Shown one piece after another: positions 49,987 through 62,125 of a DNA stretch of 64,000 nt. The stretch is taken from positions 6,498,659 through 6,562,658 of the forward strand of contig JARWIR010000039.1 of NCBI GenBank assembly GCA_029959085.1, read 5' to 3'. The notes under the pieces were generated by a model that did no database searches, was not told the origin of the DNA, and saw only the letters and a list, made by a program, of their open reading frames with translations. This DNA comes from Nemophila menziesii (taxonomy: Eukaryota > Streptophyta > Magnoliopsida > Boraginales > Hydrophyllaceae). Position 1 is the first letter of the stretch; each line of letters begins with the position of its first letter. A program made the translations under genes and the position numbers.

Positions 49987-52764
49987 AAAGGTTAAATTAA
50001 CGGTTAAGGTTAAGGTTAAGAAGGTTCGTGAGATTTAAGCAAGCGAGTTCGAAAATGACCAATCTAACTATCCAGCAAAACTTGTTCGTGAGGTTTTTTG
50101 TTTAAGAATTTTTTATATTCCTTTGTTATTGTGGTAACCTAAAAAGATATATATATATATATATATATTAATTTTAAATTTAGAGGGGTTTTATTCATTA
50201 ACCATAAATAAGTTTCGTGAACCAGATCATCAAAGAAGATTTTACATTATCAATTTTTTTCTCGTAATATTGTTAACTTTTGTATTATATTTGTAATTTT
50301 TTTTGTTATAGGTACAATAAATTTATTTATCTTTTATTAAGTACTGTATTTTTCCATCATAAATACAATAATGTCATTTTATTTCTATATTTCTGTTTTA
50401 ATAATCAATACTTTTAGGTAATATTTAGAAAATTTACTAAGTTATACTCAAAGTCTTGCAAAGTATGCTCATTAATTTGCTAAGTATAGTTACATATTAA
50501 TTGATTATACTCAATGAATTTTTATACTCTGTGATTCTCTAATCAATGATTTTTGTACTCAGTGACTTCGTACTTAGAGAATCACTAAGCACGCCCGGGT
50601 CACAGTGTTGGTGGTGGTTGGTGGATGGTGTTTAAAGAAAAATAATATTAATACTCAAAAGCTTCGTAGTCAATGAATCAATGAGTATGCCACATGTGGA
50701 GTTTACAGTGGTGGTCGGTGGGTGGTGGTCGGAGATAAATAATACTAATACATAATGACTCAATACAGTGACTCAGTGGTTCGTGCTTATTGTCACGTAT
50801 TTTTTAGTCTTTATATAGTTTTTTGTTTTATTTGAAGGTATTTCAGTATTAGGTCACTCATAACATTGGGTAGTAAGTTATTTGGAAAGGAAACTAGCTA
50901 TATGTTTTTTATTGGCGATTAACTTGGTACCCAAGACACTCTAGGACAATCACCCTTATAGATCTGTGTAAATTATTCATTGTCATTTTGAAATAGGTGT
51001 AATGTGAAAATTGAGTTTGTTTATATTAGGGGAAATGGTTTGACATATGTGTAACTTTAAGTAATTATGTTTTGTGAATTAAATTTCTCATACTAATAAC
51101 ATAATTAATTATTAAGTGCTATTATGGCACAAATGTTACAAAATGAAATATTTTTCTCATTTTGCGAACAATCAATATGAATAAAAGAACAAGAAAAAAT
51201 GTTTTAAGTACAATTTATACACGCGATGAGTTGTATTCATTGATATCACGCGAAAAATAAGAAAAATAATATGTCTTGTTATAGTTATACATTAAATTTG
51301 CAACCGATAATTTTTTTTCTTGGGTTGTCTTTCTTTAATTTCATTTCAAATATATCATTGATGGTTTTTCTTTAATTGCTTTCACATTACATATGTATGC
51401 GAAGTATACACCTAATTGTTCCTATTAATTTTTCATATATTTGTATGAGTTATAGTATAACAAAACAACTACACTAGTTAAACGATTCAATACTACTATA
51501 CCAAAATTATATTATAAATCTAATGATTTGGTTTGTAATACATTAATTTTTTGTTTATATAACAACATTTTTTAATAAATTTTTTTAAAGTATTTATGTA
51601 TATATCTAAGGATTTAACATATCTATATAGATCTATATTTTTGTATAGATATATAATTTTATTATTGATCTTGCAAAATTTTATATTTTATATATATAAA
51701 GTTGTATAATTTTTATATTAGAAAATATATGAATATATTGTAAAACATACATTTTGTATATATTTGCATGTTTTTAAAATTCATAAATATGTATCTTTTA
51801 TACACAAAAACAAATATATATATATATATATATATATTATTCATTTATTTATTATATAAAAACAAAAATATATTTATCAAATAGATCTATATATAATAAT
51901 AAGAATTATATATTTATTTTCTTTTATTGTGTATGACATATATTTTCATTTTTTATGTTGGTTTCTATATTATGTATCTCTCTAAAAAAAATTATGTGGG
52001 TATGATTTATTAAATGGTAGTGAATACAAATTTGTCAAAATAGAAATTAAGAAACAATCCACAAACAGATGTATCAAATTTCAATTTAAGTTTTATGGAA
52101 AGTATTGAAAGTACATGTAACTTTACATATTTTATCATATCGGAAACGAACATGTGTATCAGATTTGAATTAATTTATATTAAAATTTTATTAAATAAGA
52201 ATGTAAATATTTGATTCATATTTGCAGTAACTTTTATGGTATATTCATTTGAAATTCTATAAGATATTTATGGCTTTCTAAAATATCTATAGGATTTGTA
52301 GACTCACTTTGTAATACTCGTGTCTTTTAAGGATGAAAATATGGGCTAAAATTTGAAAATGTTATTATATACATCTATACGTCTATTGAAAATAAAATAA
52401 AATAAACGATTCCTAAAATATTCTATTCAATGTCATTAAATACAAACTATAAGTTTTACAATCTCTGTAATGATGATAAAAAGATTACTTTACTACTTGG
52501 AATGATCCATAATATTTTGTAGGGAGTTACTCTCTTGGGTGCGTAAATCACCTCACATTGAGGGGTATACCAAATTTTTTGGCATCTTTGTCATGTATTT
52601 CATTAAAGGTTAAATTAACGGTTAAGGTTAAGGTTAAGAAGGTTCGTGAGATTTAAGCAAGCGAGTTCGAAAATGACAAATCTAACTATCCAGCAAAACT
52701 TGTTCGTGAGGTTTTTTGTTTAAGAATTTTTTATATTCCTTTGTTATTGTGGTAACCTAAAAAG

Positions 52765-52796
<32 letters not shown>

Positions 52797-55700
52797 TTTA
52801 AATTTAGAGGGGTTTTATTCATTAACCATAAATAAGTTTCGTGAACCAGATCATCAAAGAAGATTTTACATTATCAATTTTTTTCTCGTAATATTGTTAA
52901 CTTTTGTATTATATTTGTAATTTTTTTTGTTATAGGTACAATAAATTTATTTATCTTTTATTAAGTACTGTATTTTTCCATCATAAATACAATAATGTCA
53001 TTTTATTTCTATATTTCTGTTTTAATAATCAATACTTTTAGGTAATATTTAGAAAATTTACTAAGTTATACTCAAAGTCTTGCAAAGTATGCTCATTAAT
53101 TTGCTAAGTATAGTTACATATTAATTGATTATACTCAATGAATTTTTATACTCTGTGATTCTCTAATCAATGATTTTTGTACTCAGTGACTTCGTACTTA
53201 GAGAATCACTAAGCACGCCCGGGTCACAGTGTTGGTGGTGGTTGGTGGATGGTGTTTAAAGAAAAATAATATTAATACTCAAAAGCTTCGTAGTCAATGA
53301 ATCAATGAGTATGCCACATGTGGAGTTTACAGTGGTGGTCGGTGGGTGGTGGTCGGAGATAAATAATACTAATACATAATGACTCAATACAGTGACTCAG
53401 TGGTTCGTGCTTATTGTCACGTATTTTTTAGTCTTTATATAGTTTTTTGTTTTATTTGAAGGTATTTCAGTATTAGGTCACTCATAACATTGGGTAGTAA
53501 GTTATTTGGAAAGGAAACTAGCTATATGTTTTTTATTGGCGATTAACTTGGTACCCAAGACACTCTAGGACAATCACCCTTATAGATCTGTGTAAATTAT
53601 TCATTGTCATTTTGAAATAGGTGTAATGTGAAAATTGAGTTTGTTTATATTAGGGGAAATGGTTTGACATATGTGTAACTTTAAGTAATTATGTTTTGTG
53701 AATTAAATTTCTCATACTAATAACATAATTAATTATTAAGTGCTATTATGGCACAAATGTTACAAAATGAAATATTTTTCTCATTTTGCGAACAATCAAT
53801 ATGAATAAAAGAACAAGAAAAAATGTTTTAAGTACAATTTATACACGCGATGAGTTGTATTCATTGATATCACGCGAAAAATAAGAAAAATAATATGTCT
53901 TGTTATAGTTATACATTAAATTTGCAACCGATAATTTTTTTTCTTGGGTTGTCTTTCTTTAATTTCATTTCAAATATATCATTGATGGTTTTTCTTTAAT
54001 TGCTTTCACATTACATATGTATGCGAAGTATGCACCTAATTGTTCCTATTAATTTTTCATATATTTGTATGAGTTATAGTATAACAAAACAACTACACTA
54101 GTTAAACGATTCAATACTACTATACCAAAATTATATTATAAATCTAATGATTTGGTTTGTAATACATTAATTTTTTGTTTATATAACAACATTTTTTAAT
54201 AAATTTTTTTAAAGTATTTATGTATATATCTAAGGATTTAACATATCTATATAGATCTATATTTTTGTATAGATATATAATTTTATTATTGATCTTGCAA
54301 AATTTTATATTTTATATATATAAAGTTGTATAATTTTTATATTAGAAAATATATGAATATATTGTAAAACATACATTTTGTATATATTTGCATGTTTTTA
54401 AAATTCATAAATATGTATCTTTTATACACAAAAACAAATATATATATATATATATTATTCATTTATTTATTATATAAAAACAAAAATATATTTATCAAAT
54501 AGATCTATATATAATAATAAGAATTATATATTTATTTTCTTTTATTGTGTATGACATATATTTTCATTTTTTATGTTGGTTTCTATATTATGTATCTCTC
54601 TAAAAAAAATTATGTGGGTATGATTTATTAAATGGTAGTGAATACAAATTTGTCAAAATAGAAATTAAGAAACAATCCACAAACAGATGTATCAAATTTC
54701 AATTTAAGTTTTATGGAAAGTATTGAAAGTACATGTAACTTTACATATTTTATCATATCGGAAACGAACATGTGTATCAGATTTGAATTAATTTATATTA
54801 AAATTTTATTAAATAAGAATGTAAATATTTGATTCATATTTGCAGTAACTTTTATGGTATATTCATTTGAAATTCTATAAGATATTTATGGCTTTCTAAA
54901 ATATCTATAGGATTTGTAGACTCACTCGGTAATACTCGTGTCTTTTAAGGATGAAAATATGGGCTAAAAATTGAAAATGTTATTATATACATCTATACGT
55001 CTATTGAAAATAAAATAAAATAAACGATTCCTAAAATATTCTATTCAATGTCATTAAATACAAACTATAAGTTTTACAATCTCTGTAATGATGATAAAAA
55101 GATTACTTTACTACTTGGAATGATCCATAATATTTTGTAGGGAGTTACTCTCTTGGGTGCGTAAATCACCTCACATTGAGGGGTATACCAAATTTTTTGG
55201 CATCTTTGTCATGTATTTCATTAAAGGTTAAATTAACGGTTAAGGTTAAGGTTAAGAAGGTTCGTGAGATTTAAGCAAGCGAGTTCGAAAATGACCAATC
55301 TAACTATCCAGCAAAACTTGTTCGTGAGGTTTTTTGTTTAAGAATTTTTTATATTCCTTTGTTATTGTGGTAACCTAAAAAGATATATATATATATATAT
55401 ATATTAATTTTAAATTTAGAGGGGTTTTATTCATTAACCATAAATAAGTTTCGTGAACCAGATCATCAAAGAAGATTTTACATTATCAATTTTTTTCTCG
55501 TAATATTGTTAACTTTTGTATTATATTTGTAATTTTTTTTGTTATAGGTACAATAAATTTATTTATCTTTTATTAAGTACTGTATTTTTCCATCATAAAT
55601 ACAATAATGTCATTTTATTTCTATATTTCTGTTTTAATAATCAATACTTTTAGGTAATATTTAGAAAATTTACTAAGTTATACTCAAAGTCTTGCAAAGT

Positions 55701-57044
55701 ATGCTCATTAATTTGCTAAGTATAGTTACATATTAATTGATTATACTCAATGAATTTTTATACTCTGTGATTCTCTAATCAATGATTTTTGTACTCAGCG
55801 ACTTCGTACTTAGAGAATCACTAAGCACGCCCGGGTCACAGTGTTGGTGGTGGTTGGTGGATGGTGTTTAAAGAAAAATAATATTAATACTCAAAAGCTT
55901 CGTAGTCAATGAATCAATGAGTATGCCACATGTGGAGTTTACAGTGGTGGTCGGTGGGTGGTGGTCGGAGATAAATAATACTAATACATAATGACTCAAT
56001 ACAGTGACTCAGTGGTTCGTGCTTATTGTCACGTATTTTTTAGTCTTTATATAGTTTTTTGTTTTATTTGAAGGTATTTCAGTATTAGGTCACTCATAAC
56101 ATTGGGTAGTAAGTTATTTGGAAAGGAAACTAGCTATATGTTTTTTATTGGCGATTAACTTGGTACCCAAGACACTCTAGGACAATCACCCTTATAGATC
56201 TGTGTAAATTATTCATTGTCATTTTGAAATAGGTGTAATGTGAAAATTGAGTTTGTTTATATTAGGGGAAATGGTTTGACATATGTGTAACTTTAAGTAA
56301 TTATGTTTTGTGAATTAAATTTCTCATACTAATAACATAATTAATTATTAAGTGCTATTATGGCACAAATGTTACAAAATGAAATATTTTTCTCATTTTG
56401 GGAACAATCAATATGAATAAAAGAACAAGAAAAAATGTTTTAAGTACAATTTATACACGCGATGAGTTGTATTCATTGATATCACGCGAAAAATAAGAAA
56501 AATAATATGTCTTGTTATAGTTATACATTAAATTTGCAACCGATAATTTTTTTTCTTGGGTTGTCTTTCTTTAATTTCATTTCAAATATATCATTGATGG
56601 TTTTTCTTTAATTGCTTTCACATTACATATGTATGCGAAGTATACACCTAATTGTTCCTATTAATTTTTCATATATTTGTGTGAGTTATAGTATAACAAA
56701 ACAACTACACTAGTTAAACGATTCAATACTACTATACCAAAATTATATTATAAATCTAATGATTTGGTTTGTAATACTTTAATTTTTTGTTTATATAACA
56801 ACATTTTTTAATAAATGTTTTTAAAGTATTTATGTATATATCTAAGGATTTAACATATCTATATAGATCTATATTTTTGTATAGATATATAATTTTATTA
56901 TTGATCTTGCAAAATTTTATATTTTATATATATAAAGTTGTATAATTTTTATATTAGAAAATATATGAATATATTGTAAAACATACATTTTGTATATATT
57001 TGCATGTTTTTAAAATTCATAAATATGTATCTTTTATACACAAA

Positions 57045-57075
<31 letters not shown>

Positions 57076-57658
57076 TATTCATTTATTTATTATATAAAAA
57101 CAAAAATATATTTATCAAATAGATCTATATATAATAATAAGAATTATATATTTATTTTCTTTTATTGTGTATGACATATATTTTCATTTTTTATGTTGGT
57201 TTCTATATTATGTATCTCTCTAAAAAAAATTATGTGGGTATGATTTATTAAATGGTAGTGAATACAAATTTGTCAAAATAGAAATTAAGAAACAATCCAC
57301 AAACAGATGATTTAAATTTGAATTTAAGTTTTATGGAAAGTATGGAAAGTACATGTAACTTTACATATTTTATCATATCGGAAACGAACATGTGTATCAG
57401 ATTTGAATTAATTTATATTAAAATTTTATTAAATAAGAATGTAAATATTTGATTCATATTTGCAGTAACTTTTATGGTATATTCATTTGAAATTCTATAA
57501 GATATTTATGGCTTTCTAAAATCTCTATAGGATTTGTAGACTCACTCGGTAATACTCGTGTCTTTTAAGGATGAAAATATGGGCTAAAAATTGAAAATGT
57601 TATTATATACATCTATACGTCTATTGAAAATAAAATAAAATAAACGATTCCTAAAATA
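49803..57658 (+). repeat. 2,618-bp tandem triplication
   Basis: Three copies: 49,803-52,420, 52,421-55,038 and 55,039-57,658. The word CTCTGTAATGATGATAAAAA gives offsets of exactly 2,618 bp twice, as does the junction word TTCTA(T/C)TCAATG (49,803, 52,421, 55,039). Each copy spans the end of module C, the E stub, module I, H, and module A up to CGATTCCTAAAATA. The junction joins CCTAAAATA to TTCTATTCAATG with the AATA/AATAT microhomology present at both parent sites. Copies differ by only scattered bases (for example 54,029, 55,799, about 57,308) and by TA-run length. Confidence 0.93.
50022..50960 (+). repeat. module I, copy in M8
   Basis: Same content as the M4 copy, with the E stub at 49,987-50,021, a TA run at about 50,147-50,168, and the two competing hairpins near 50,545-50,605. 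The GGT block around 50,605-50,630 lost a few bases. Further copies from the triplication are at 52,640-53,578 and 55,258-56,196. Confidence 0.75.
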
Positions 57659-57792
57659 CTAAGTTGTATTACACGCTAAGAGATTAGTTCTGTAACAACT
57701 AATTAGTTGTTGGTTTAATTATATCATATCCATGAATGCTTACAAGCTTATAACATAGATAAATAAAGCTTATTTACTTTATTATTTGTGAC
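57659..57792 (+). repeat. remnant of module A before an array fusion
   Basis: Module A continues as in M5 (33,216-33,345) and stops at GTGACA, 57,787-57,792. There it is fused to the middle of a hexamer array, so B, C and the first half of E are deleted. Confidence 0.75.
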
Positions 57793-58375
57793 AGATTAAG
57801 GTTAGGGCAAAGGATATGGTTAATTCTAAGGCTAAGACTAAGGCTAATGTTAAGGTTAACTTCATGGTTAAGGTTAAGTTTAAGGTTATGGTTGAGGTTA
57901 GAGTTACATTTACTGTTAACGTTAAAGGTTAAAGTTAAATTTTAAATTTTCTGTTATGGTAAAGGTTAAGGTTAAGTCTAAGGGTTAACTTTGAGGTACA
58001 AGTCAAGTCTAAGGTTAAGTTGACGTTTAAGTTTCACGTTATACAGATTTAATGTTAGAGGTCGGATATAAGCGTGATTAAACTTCATTTTGTTAAGGTT
58101 AGAATTAAGGTTCAAACCTTAAAGAATAATGTTATAAGATTAATATTTGAGGTAATATATTTTTTATCTAGTTCAAATTATAATTAAGGTTTAAACCTCA
58201 AGGGTAGGGATAAGATTAGGGGTAGGGTAAAGGTTAAAGGAAACATTAAATTTAAGGTCATGATGAAAGTTAAGTTTTAAGTTATAAGTTCTAGATTTCA
58301 GATAAAATGCATGGTTTAGTGTTACGTTTAACCATATGGTTAAGGTTAAAGTTTACATGTAAGGTTAAGGTTAAC
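57793..58375 (+). repeat. module E, copy 10 (subtype II, right half)
   Basis: GGTTAA array starting at the GGGCAAAGGATATGG word that corresponds to about 14,460 in copy 2, and running to its end. Confidence 0.88.
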
Positions 58376-59594
58376 ATGATTTTTTATTATATTAACACAT
58401 ATCCAAATATTTTGATGTGTGGTTCATGATTTTTGATTTCTTGTACATATTATTTTATGCTTATAAAACATTTATAGGATTTAGCTTGCACGTATTTTTT
58501 TATAAAATTAATTCAATTTTAATTATGCGTGGTTCGAGATTCAAGGTTCTTCATTTATAGGTAATGAAAAGGTAAGCTTTCGTTCTATTAATAGGCAAGC
58601 GAACCCAAATCCCCTACATTAGCCTTTAAAATAAGTTTTGTTCCATTTACGGTATCAAACCTAAGTCCCCTGGTTAAAATAGAATATTGTGTATAATGTG
58701 TATGGATTGAGATAAGAGACAATTAAGTTTCCTTTTATTAGTAAAAAACAATTATTACAATAGTGCGAATAAGTAAATTAATGGTTCACAAACGATCGTG
58801 TTCGTCTTTTATGTAGAGTTTACGTGTCACTTTAAAAAGTTTATTTTATCATATATATGTAGTGGTAAAAGACAAATAATTTTAAATTTCACAAACTCAA
58901 TAACAAATATAAATTAAAAATTGAATGTAAATGTATCAAAAAATTCTTGAAATATTAAAACAATAGCGTTGTTACTTGTTTCAATATGCAATTATATCGT
59001 CTAATATATTATGATGGTTTTGACGAAAAAGTAATATGGTAATAATTATAAATTTTTTTTATTTGAAATAATAAAATATAAGAAATTAAATGTAGTGAGT
59101 GAATTTAGGTAGTGTAGACGGCTTATGATGTAAATTCACGACCTTTGGTCAACATATGTTATCAATAATTATAATCGTATATGTAAATGATGTGAACTGT
59201 TTAAAAAGTGCTTTATGATGTAAATTCACGACCTTTGGTCAACAGATGTTATATAATATTGATATATATGGTCTAAAATTTTTGCATATTATATTAACAT
59301 TTATTATGCCCATAGAAAGATATATAAAAAGATATTTTTGTATTCAATTATTTACTTAATATATATTATGGCTTTAAAATTAAATCAAATTGAAGATATT
59401 CATTCACATTTAAGTTATATATTTGGTAAAAACTTATAAATAAAAAAACGTCTTTATATATTTAATGGATTAAAAAAGTAAGTAGATATTGATAATAAGA
59501 TAGCACGGGAAAACACATTAGTATTATGGGATTATAACTATAATAGTACAATTTTTATTGGATTTTAATATATATTTGGAATAAATATAATATT
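58376..59594 (+). repeat. satellite modules F-X and start of G
   Basis: F and X as in 15.1-16.3 kb. X here has a 90-bp tandem duplication (59,123-59,302). The first part of G (TTATTGGATTTTAATATAT) ends at about 59,594, where the Helitron-like insert begins; G resumes at 61,675. Confidence 0.75.
59123..59302 (+). repeat. 90-bp tandem duplication in module X
   Basis: TTATGATGTAAATTCACGAC starts at 59,123 and again at 59,213, followed both times by CTTTGGTCAACA. The parent sequence at about 15,940 has one copy only, so this duplication is specific to this monomer. Confidence 0.85.
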
Positions 59595-59671
59595 TATATT
59601 ATATTACAAGGTTTTTTGATAAGTGGACCAAACATAAGTGGTGGCCAAGATGTCCCACTTATTATTAATAT

Positions 59672-60240
59672 CATTAATTAATTCTTAATTACTTAACAAA
59701 AAACAAAAAACAAAAAACAAAAACCTTAAATCACTCTTTAGATTTAATTTATAATATTTATATAATAAAGCAGAATGTACCTAACTTCTCATATTGCTAC
59801 TCAAAAATCTCTAATTTCTCTCATAATTATTTTATTCTTCTCATAATTTTTATTTTTTATTTTCTCAATTATTATATCTATATAAAAATCACATTGATCC
59901 TTTAAAAGGAAAAATTTCAAATTGGAAATATGGGAGCAATGTATTAACCTACACGATTTTTCGAAAAGCCAATGAAGGAAAATAATATTGAAATATATGG
60001 TGGAGTTAAAAATAACAATTATGATAATAATAATATCTTGAAACACTTAAGAACAATGGGGCAAATCCGATTTGGACCTTTATAATACAATTAATTCATT
60101 CTTATTTACTTATTAAAAAAAACAAAAAAAAACATTAGATCACTCTTTACATGTAATATAAATTTATAATATTTATATAATAAATCAGAATGTACCTAAA
60201 TTCTCATATTACTCCTCAAAAATCTCTAATTTCTTTTATA
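59672..60240 (+). repeat. direct duplication, period about 410 bp, H-like
   Basis: TCACTCTTTA is at 59,731 and 60,140, with AGAATGTACCTAA and CAAAAATCTCTAATTTCT following in both. The shared segments (about 59,672-59,825 and 60,087-60,240) resemble module H around 17,735-17,825 (TATATAATAAAGTAG). The interval between them (59,826-60,086) is unique A/T-rich sequence without a credible gene. Confidence 0.75.
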
Positions 60241-60244
60241 TCCA

Positions 60245-61605
60245 TAACCTTAGACCCTTAACTATCAACCTTAACCTTAACTTTACCCTTAACCTTAACT
60301 TTAACCTTAAACTTAACCTTAACCTTAACCTTAGCCTTAACCTATCCCAAAATCAAACCCAAACCTTAACCTTAACCTCAACCTTAACCTTAACCTTAAC
60401 CTTAACCTTAACCTTAACCTTAACTTTAACCTTAACCTTAACCATAACAATAACCTTAACCTTAACCTTAACCTTAACCTTAACCTTAACCTTAACCTTA
60501 ACCTTAACCTTAACCTTAACCTTAACCTTAACCTTAACCTTAACCTTAACCTTAACCTCAACCTCAACCTTAACCTTAACCTTAACCTTAACCTTAACTT
60601 TAACCTTAACCTTAACCATAACCATAACCTTAACCTTAACCTTTACCTTAACCTTAACCTCAACCTTAACCTTAACCTTAACCTTAACCTTAACCTTAAC
60701 CTTAACCTTAACCTTAACCTTAACCTTAACCTTAACCTTAACCTTAACCTTAACCTTAACCTTAACCTTAACCTTAACCTTAACCTTAACCTTAAAATTA
60801 ACCTTAATTTTAACCTTAACCTTAACCTTAACCTTAACCTTAACCTTAACCTTAACCTTAATCTTAAACCTTGACCTTAAACCTTAAACCTTAAATCCTT
60901 TATCATCATCTTCACTTAACCTTAACTTTAACCGTAACTCTTAACCCTTAAACCCTTAACCTTAACCCTTAAATCTCAAGCCTTAACCTTTACCTTCACC
61001 TTAATATTAAATTTAATCTTAACCTTAACCATAATCTTAACCTTGAAGTTAAAATTTAACCTTAACCTTGAACCTTAAAAGCTTGAACTTTGAACCTTAA
61101 ACTTTATACCTTAACCTTAATCTTAACCTTAACCTTAACTTTAATTATAACCCTAACCTTAACATTTATCCTTTAAATTTACCTTAACCTTTAAACCTTT
61201 AACTTTAAACCTTAACCTTAACTTTCATCTTAAATGTAACCTTAACCTTAACTTTCATCTTAACTGTAACCTTAACCTTAACCTTAAACAGATGAAGAAT
61301 CGTCGCGCTAATATTCGACCTTAACCCTGGAATTTTGTTAAACCTTAAATTTTTCATCTAACCTTAACTCTAACTTAATCTTAATCTTAAAATTAAATTT
61401 AACTTCAACTTGACTAAAACTTTAACCTTAACTTTAACCTTAACTTTAACCTTAAAATTAACCATATCCTTAACGTTAACCTAAACCTTAACCTTAACCC
61501 TAACCTTAAACTTATCAATAACCTTAACTATAACCTAACCTTCTTCTTGATGAGCAAAAAAATAACAACCTTACCCTAACTTTAACCTTGACCTTTACCC
61601 TTAGA
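60245..61605 (-). repeat. module E, inverted and partly homogenised copy
   Basis: The array reads CCTTAA on the top strand, opposite to every other module E. Its right part (60,860-61,605) is a degenerate reverse complement of ordinary module E: the complement of ATCTTCATCTGG plus GCGTGATAA-like words appears at about 61,288-61,315. Its left part (60,355-60,860) is nearly pure hexamer. The frames rich in KV or LR are artefacts. Confidence 0.9.
60662..60795 (-). repeat. longest perfect hexamer run, about 22 units of CCTTAA
   Basis: 134 bp without a mismatch, flanked by runs broken only by single changes (CCTCAA, CCATAA, CTTTAA). A second pure run spans about 60,452-60,556. Nothing similar in purity exists in the other arrays. 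Confidence 0.95.
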
Positions 61606-61647
61606 CACCGTATTTGATTTCCATTAACGCAACAAAAATTTTCTTCA

Positions 61648-61675
61648 GTGTCTTCAGACACGGGTTTTACCTAGT
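61648..61675 (+). other. Helitron-like 3' terminus
   Basis: GTGTC (61,648-61,652), loop TTCA, GACAC (61,657-61,661), then GGGTTTTAC and CTAG (61,671-61,674) before T. A hairpin about 10 nt before CTRR, with T as the flanking base, matches the Helitron rule. The stem is only 5 bp, at the short end of the usual range. Confidence 0.6.
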
Positions 61676-61997
61676 ATAATTAAATTATAGTGTGTCCCAT
61701 AATATTAGTTATATATTTTTTGGAGCGATCCCAACCATCAAAGATAAGGGGACAAACTAAGCCATCTTGTATATATGTTGAGAGACGGCATCACACCCGT
61801 GTCTTTTATATTCTTCTATTTATCATCTTTGATTAACAACATATATATATATATATATTGTTATATAATCAAACTTGATGATTTTTGAAATCTGGAAGCT
61901 TCTTGTTCATTCCCTTTTTAGCCATATGCTCACATATAAATAGATGCTATTCATTGATATTTTTCCATCAACACAACAACTATTTCGAAATATTTCC
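61675..61997 (+). repeat. satellite module G, truncated copy
   Basis: G resumes after the insert and keeps the conserved TATA box (61,935-61,943) and leader (CAACACAACAACTATTTC). It is then replaced by a different sequence at about 61,985, so the hairpin is missing. TA run at 61,842-61,858. Confidence 0.75.
61935..61943 (+). promoter_or_regulatory. conserved TATA box of module G, copy 4
   Basis: TATAAATAG followed by the shared CAACACAACAAC leader, here joined to module I-like sequence with no hairpin. Confidence 0.45.
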
Positions 61998-62125
61998 CTG
62001 CAGACTATTTTCTATCGGTAGATCTATCATCCAACCTACTAAACCACCTCTAAAAATACTCTTCTCATCCAACCTACTGAACCCTGCAAACTATTTTCTA
62101 TCGGTAGATCTATCATTCCATGGTA
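61998..62125 (+). repeat. 86-bp direct duplication at the G/I fusion
   Basis: CTGCAGACTATTTTCTATCG starts at 61,998 and, with one change (CTGCAAAC), again at 62,084, both followed by GTAGATCTATCATcCA. The part between resembles the AATACTCTTCT..CCACCTACT word of module H (about 17,215). It bridges the promoter of G and module I. Confidence 0.85.

Larger units (their letters stand above)
37786..57792 (+). repeat. higher-order repeat copy 2 (M6-M7-M8-M9)
   Basis: Second copy of the order short, full, I-type, A-type, offset by 19.0-19.2 kb from copy 1. It differs by the tandem triplication of 2,618 bp in M8/M9 and by lacking the 2-kb gene-fragment insert. It ends at 57,792 where module A of the last monomer is fused to the middle of a subtype II module E. 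Confidence 0.8.
59595..61674 (+). mobile_element. 2.1-kb insert with Helitron-like 3' end
   Basis: The insert splits module G: the AATATAATAT word at 59,583-59,593 and ATAATTAAATTATAG at 61,676 are continuous in other copies (about 44,999-45,020). The right end has a short stem-loop, an 8-base spacer, then CTAG followed by T, the layout of Helitron 3' ends. The left end (TTATATTATATTACAAGG) does not begin with the TC expected for Helitrons, so the 5' border is uncertain or lost. Content: an ATAAGTGG hairpin motif (59,619-59,662), two H-like segments in direct repeat, and an inverted module E. No Rep/helicase frame is present, so it would be non-autonomous. Confidence 0.5.

Noticed and set aside
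59801..60046. 81-codon minus frame in the Helitron-like insert
   Set aside because: Ile/Lys/Asn-rich string from A/T-rich DNA, with no motif and no second copy.
60337..60625. Minus-strand frames with KV and LR dipeptide repeats, and similar N/L or K/R frames at 14.1, 24.1-24.6 and 43.4-43.9 kb
   Set aside because: The GGTTAA unit is divisible by three, so all six frames of a clean array stay open. No start context, composition or conservation supports a protein.
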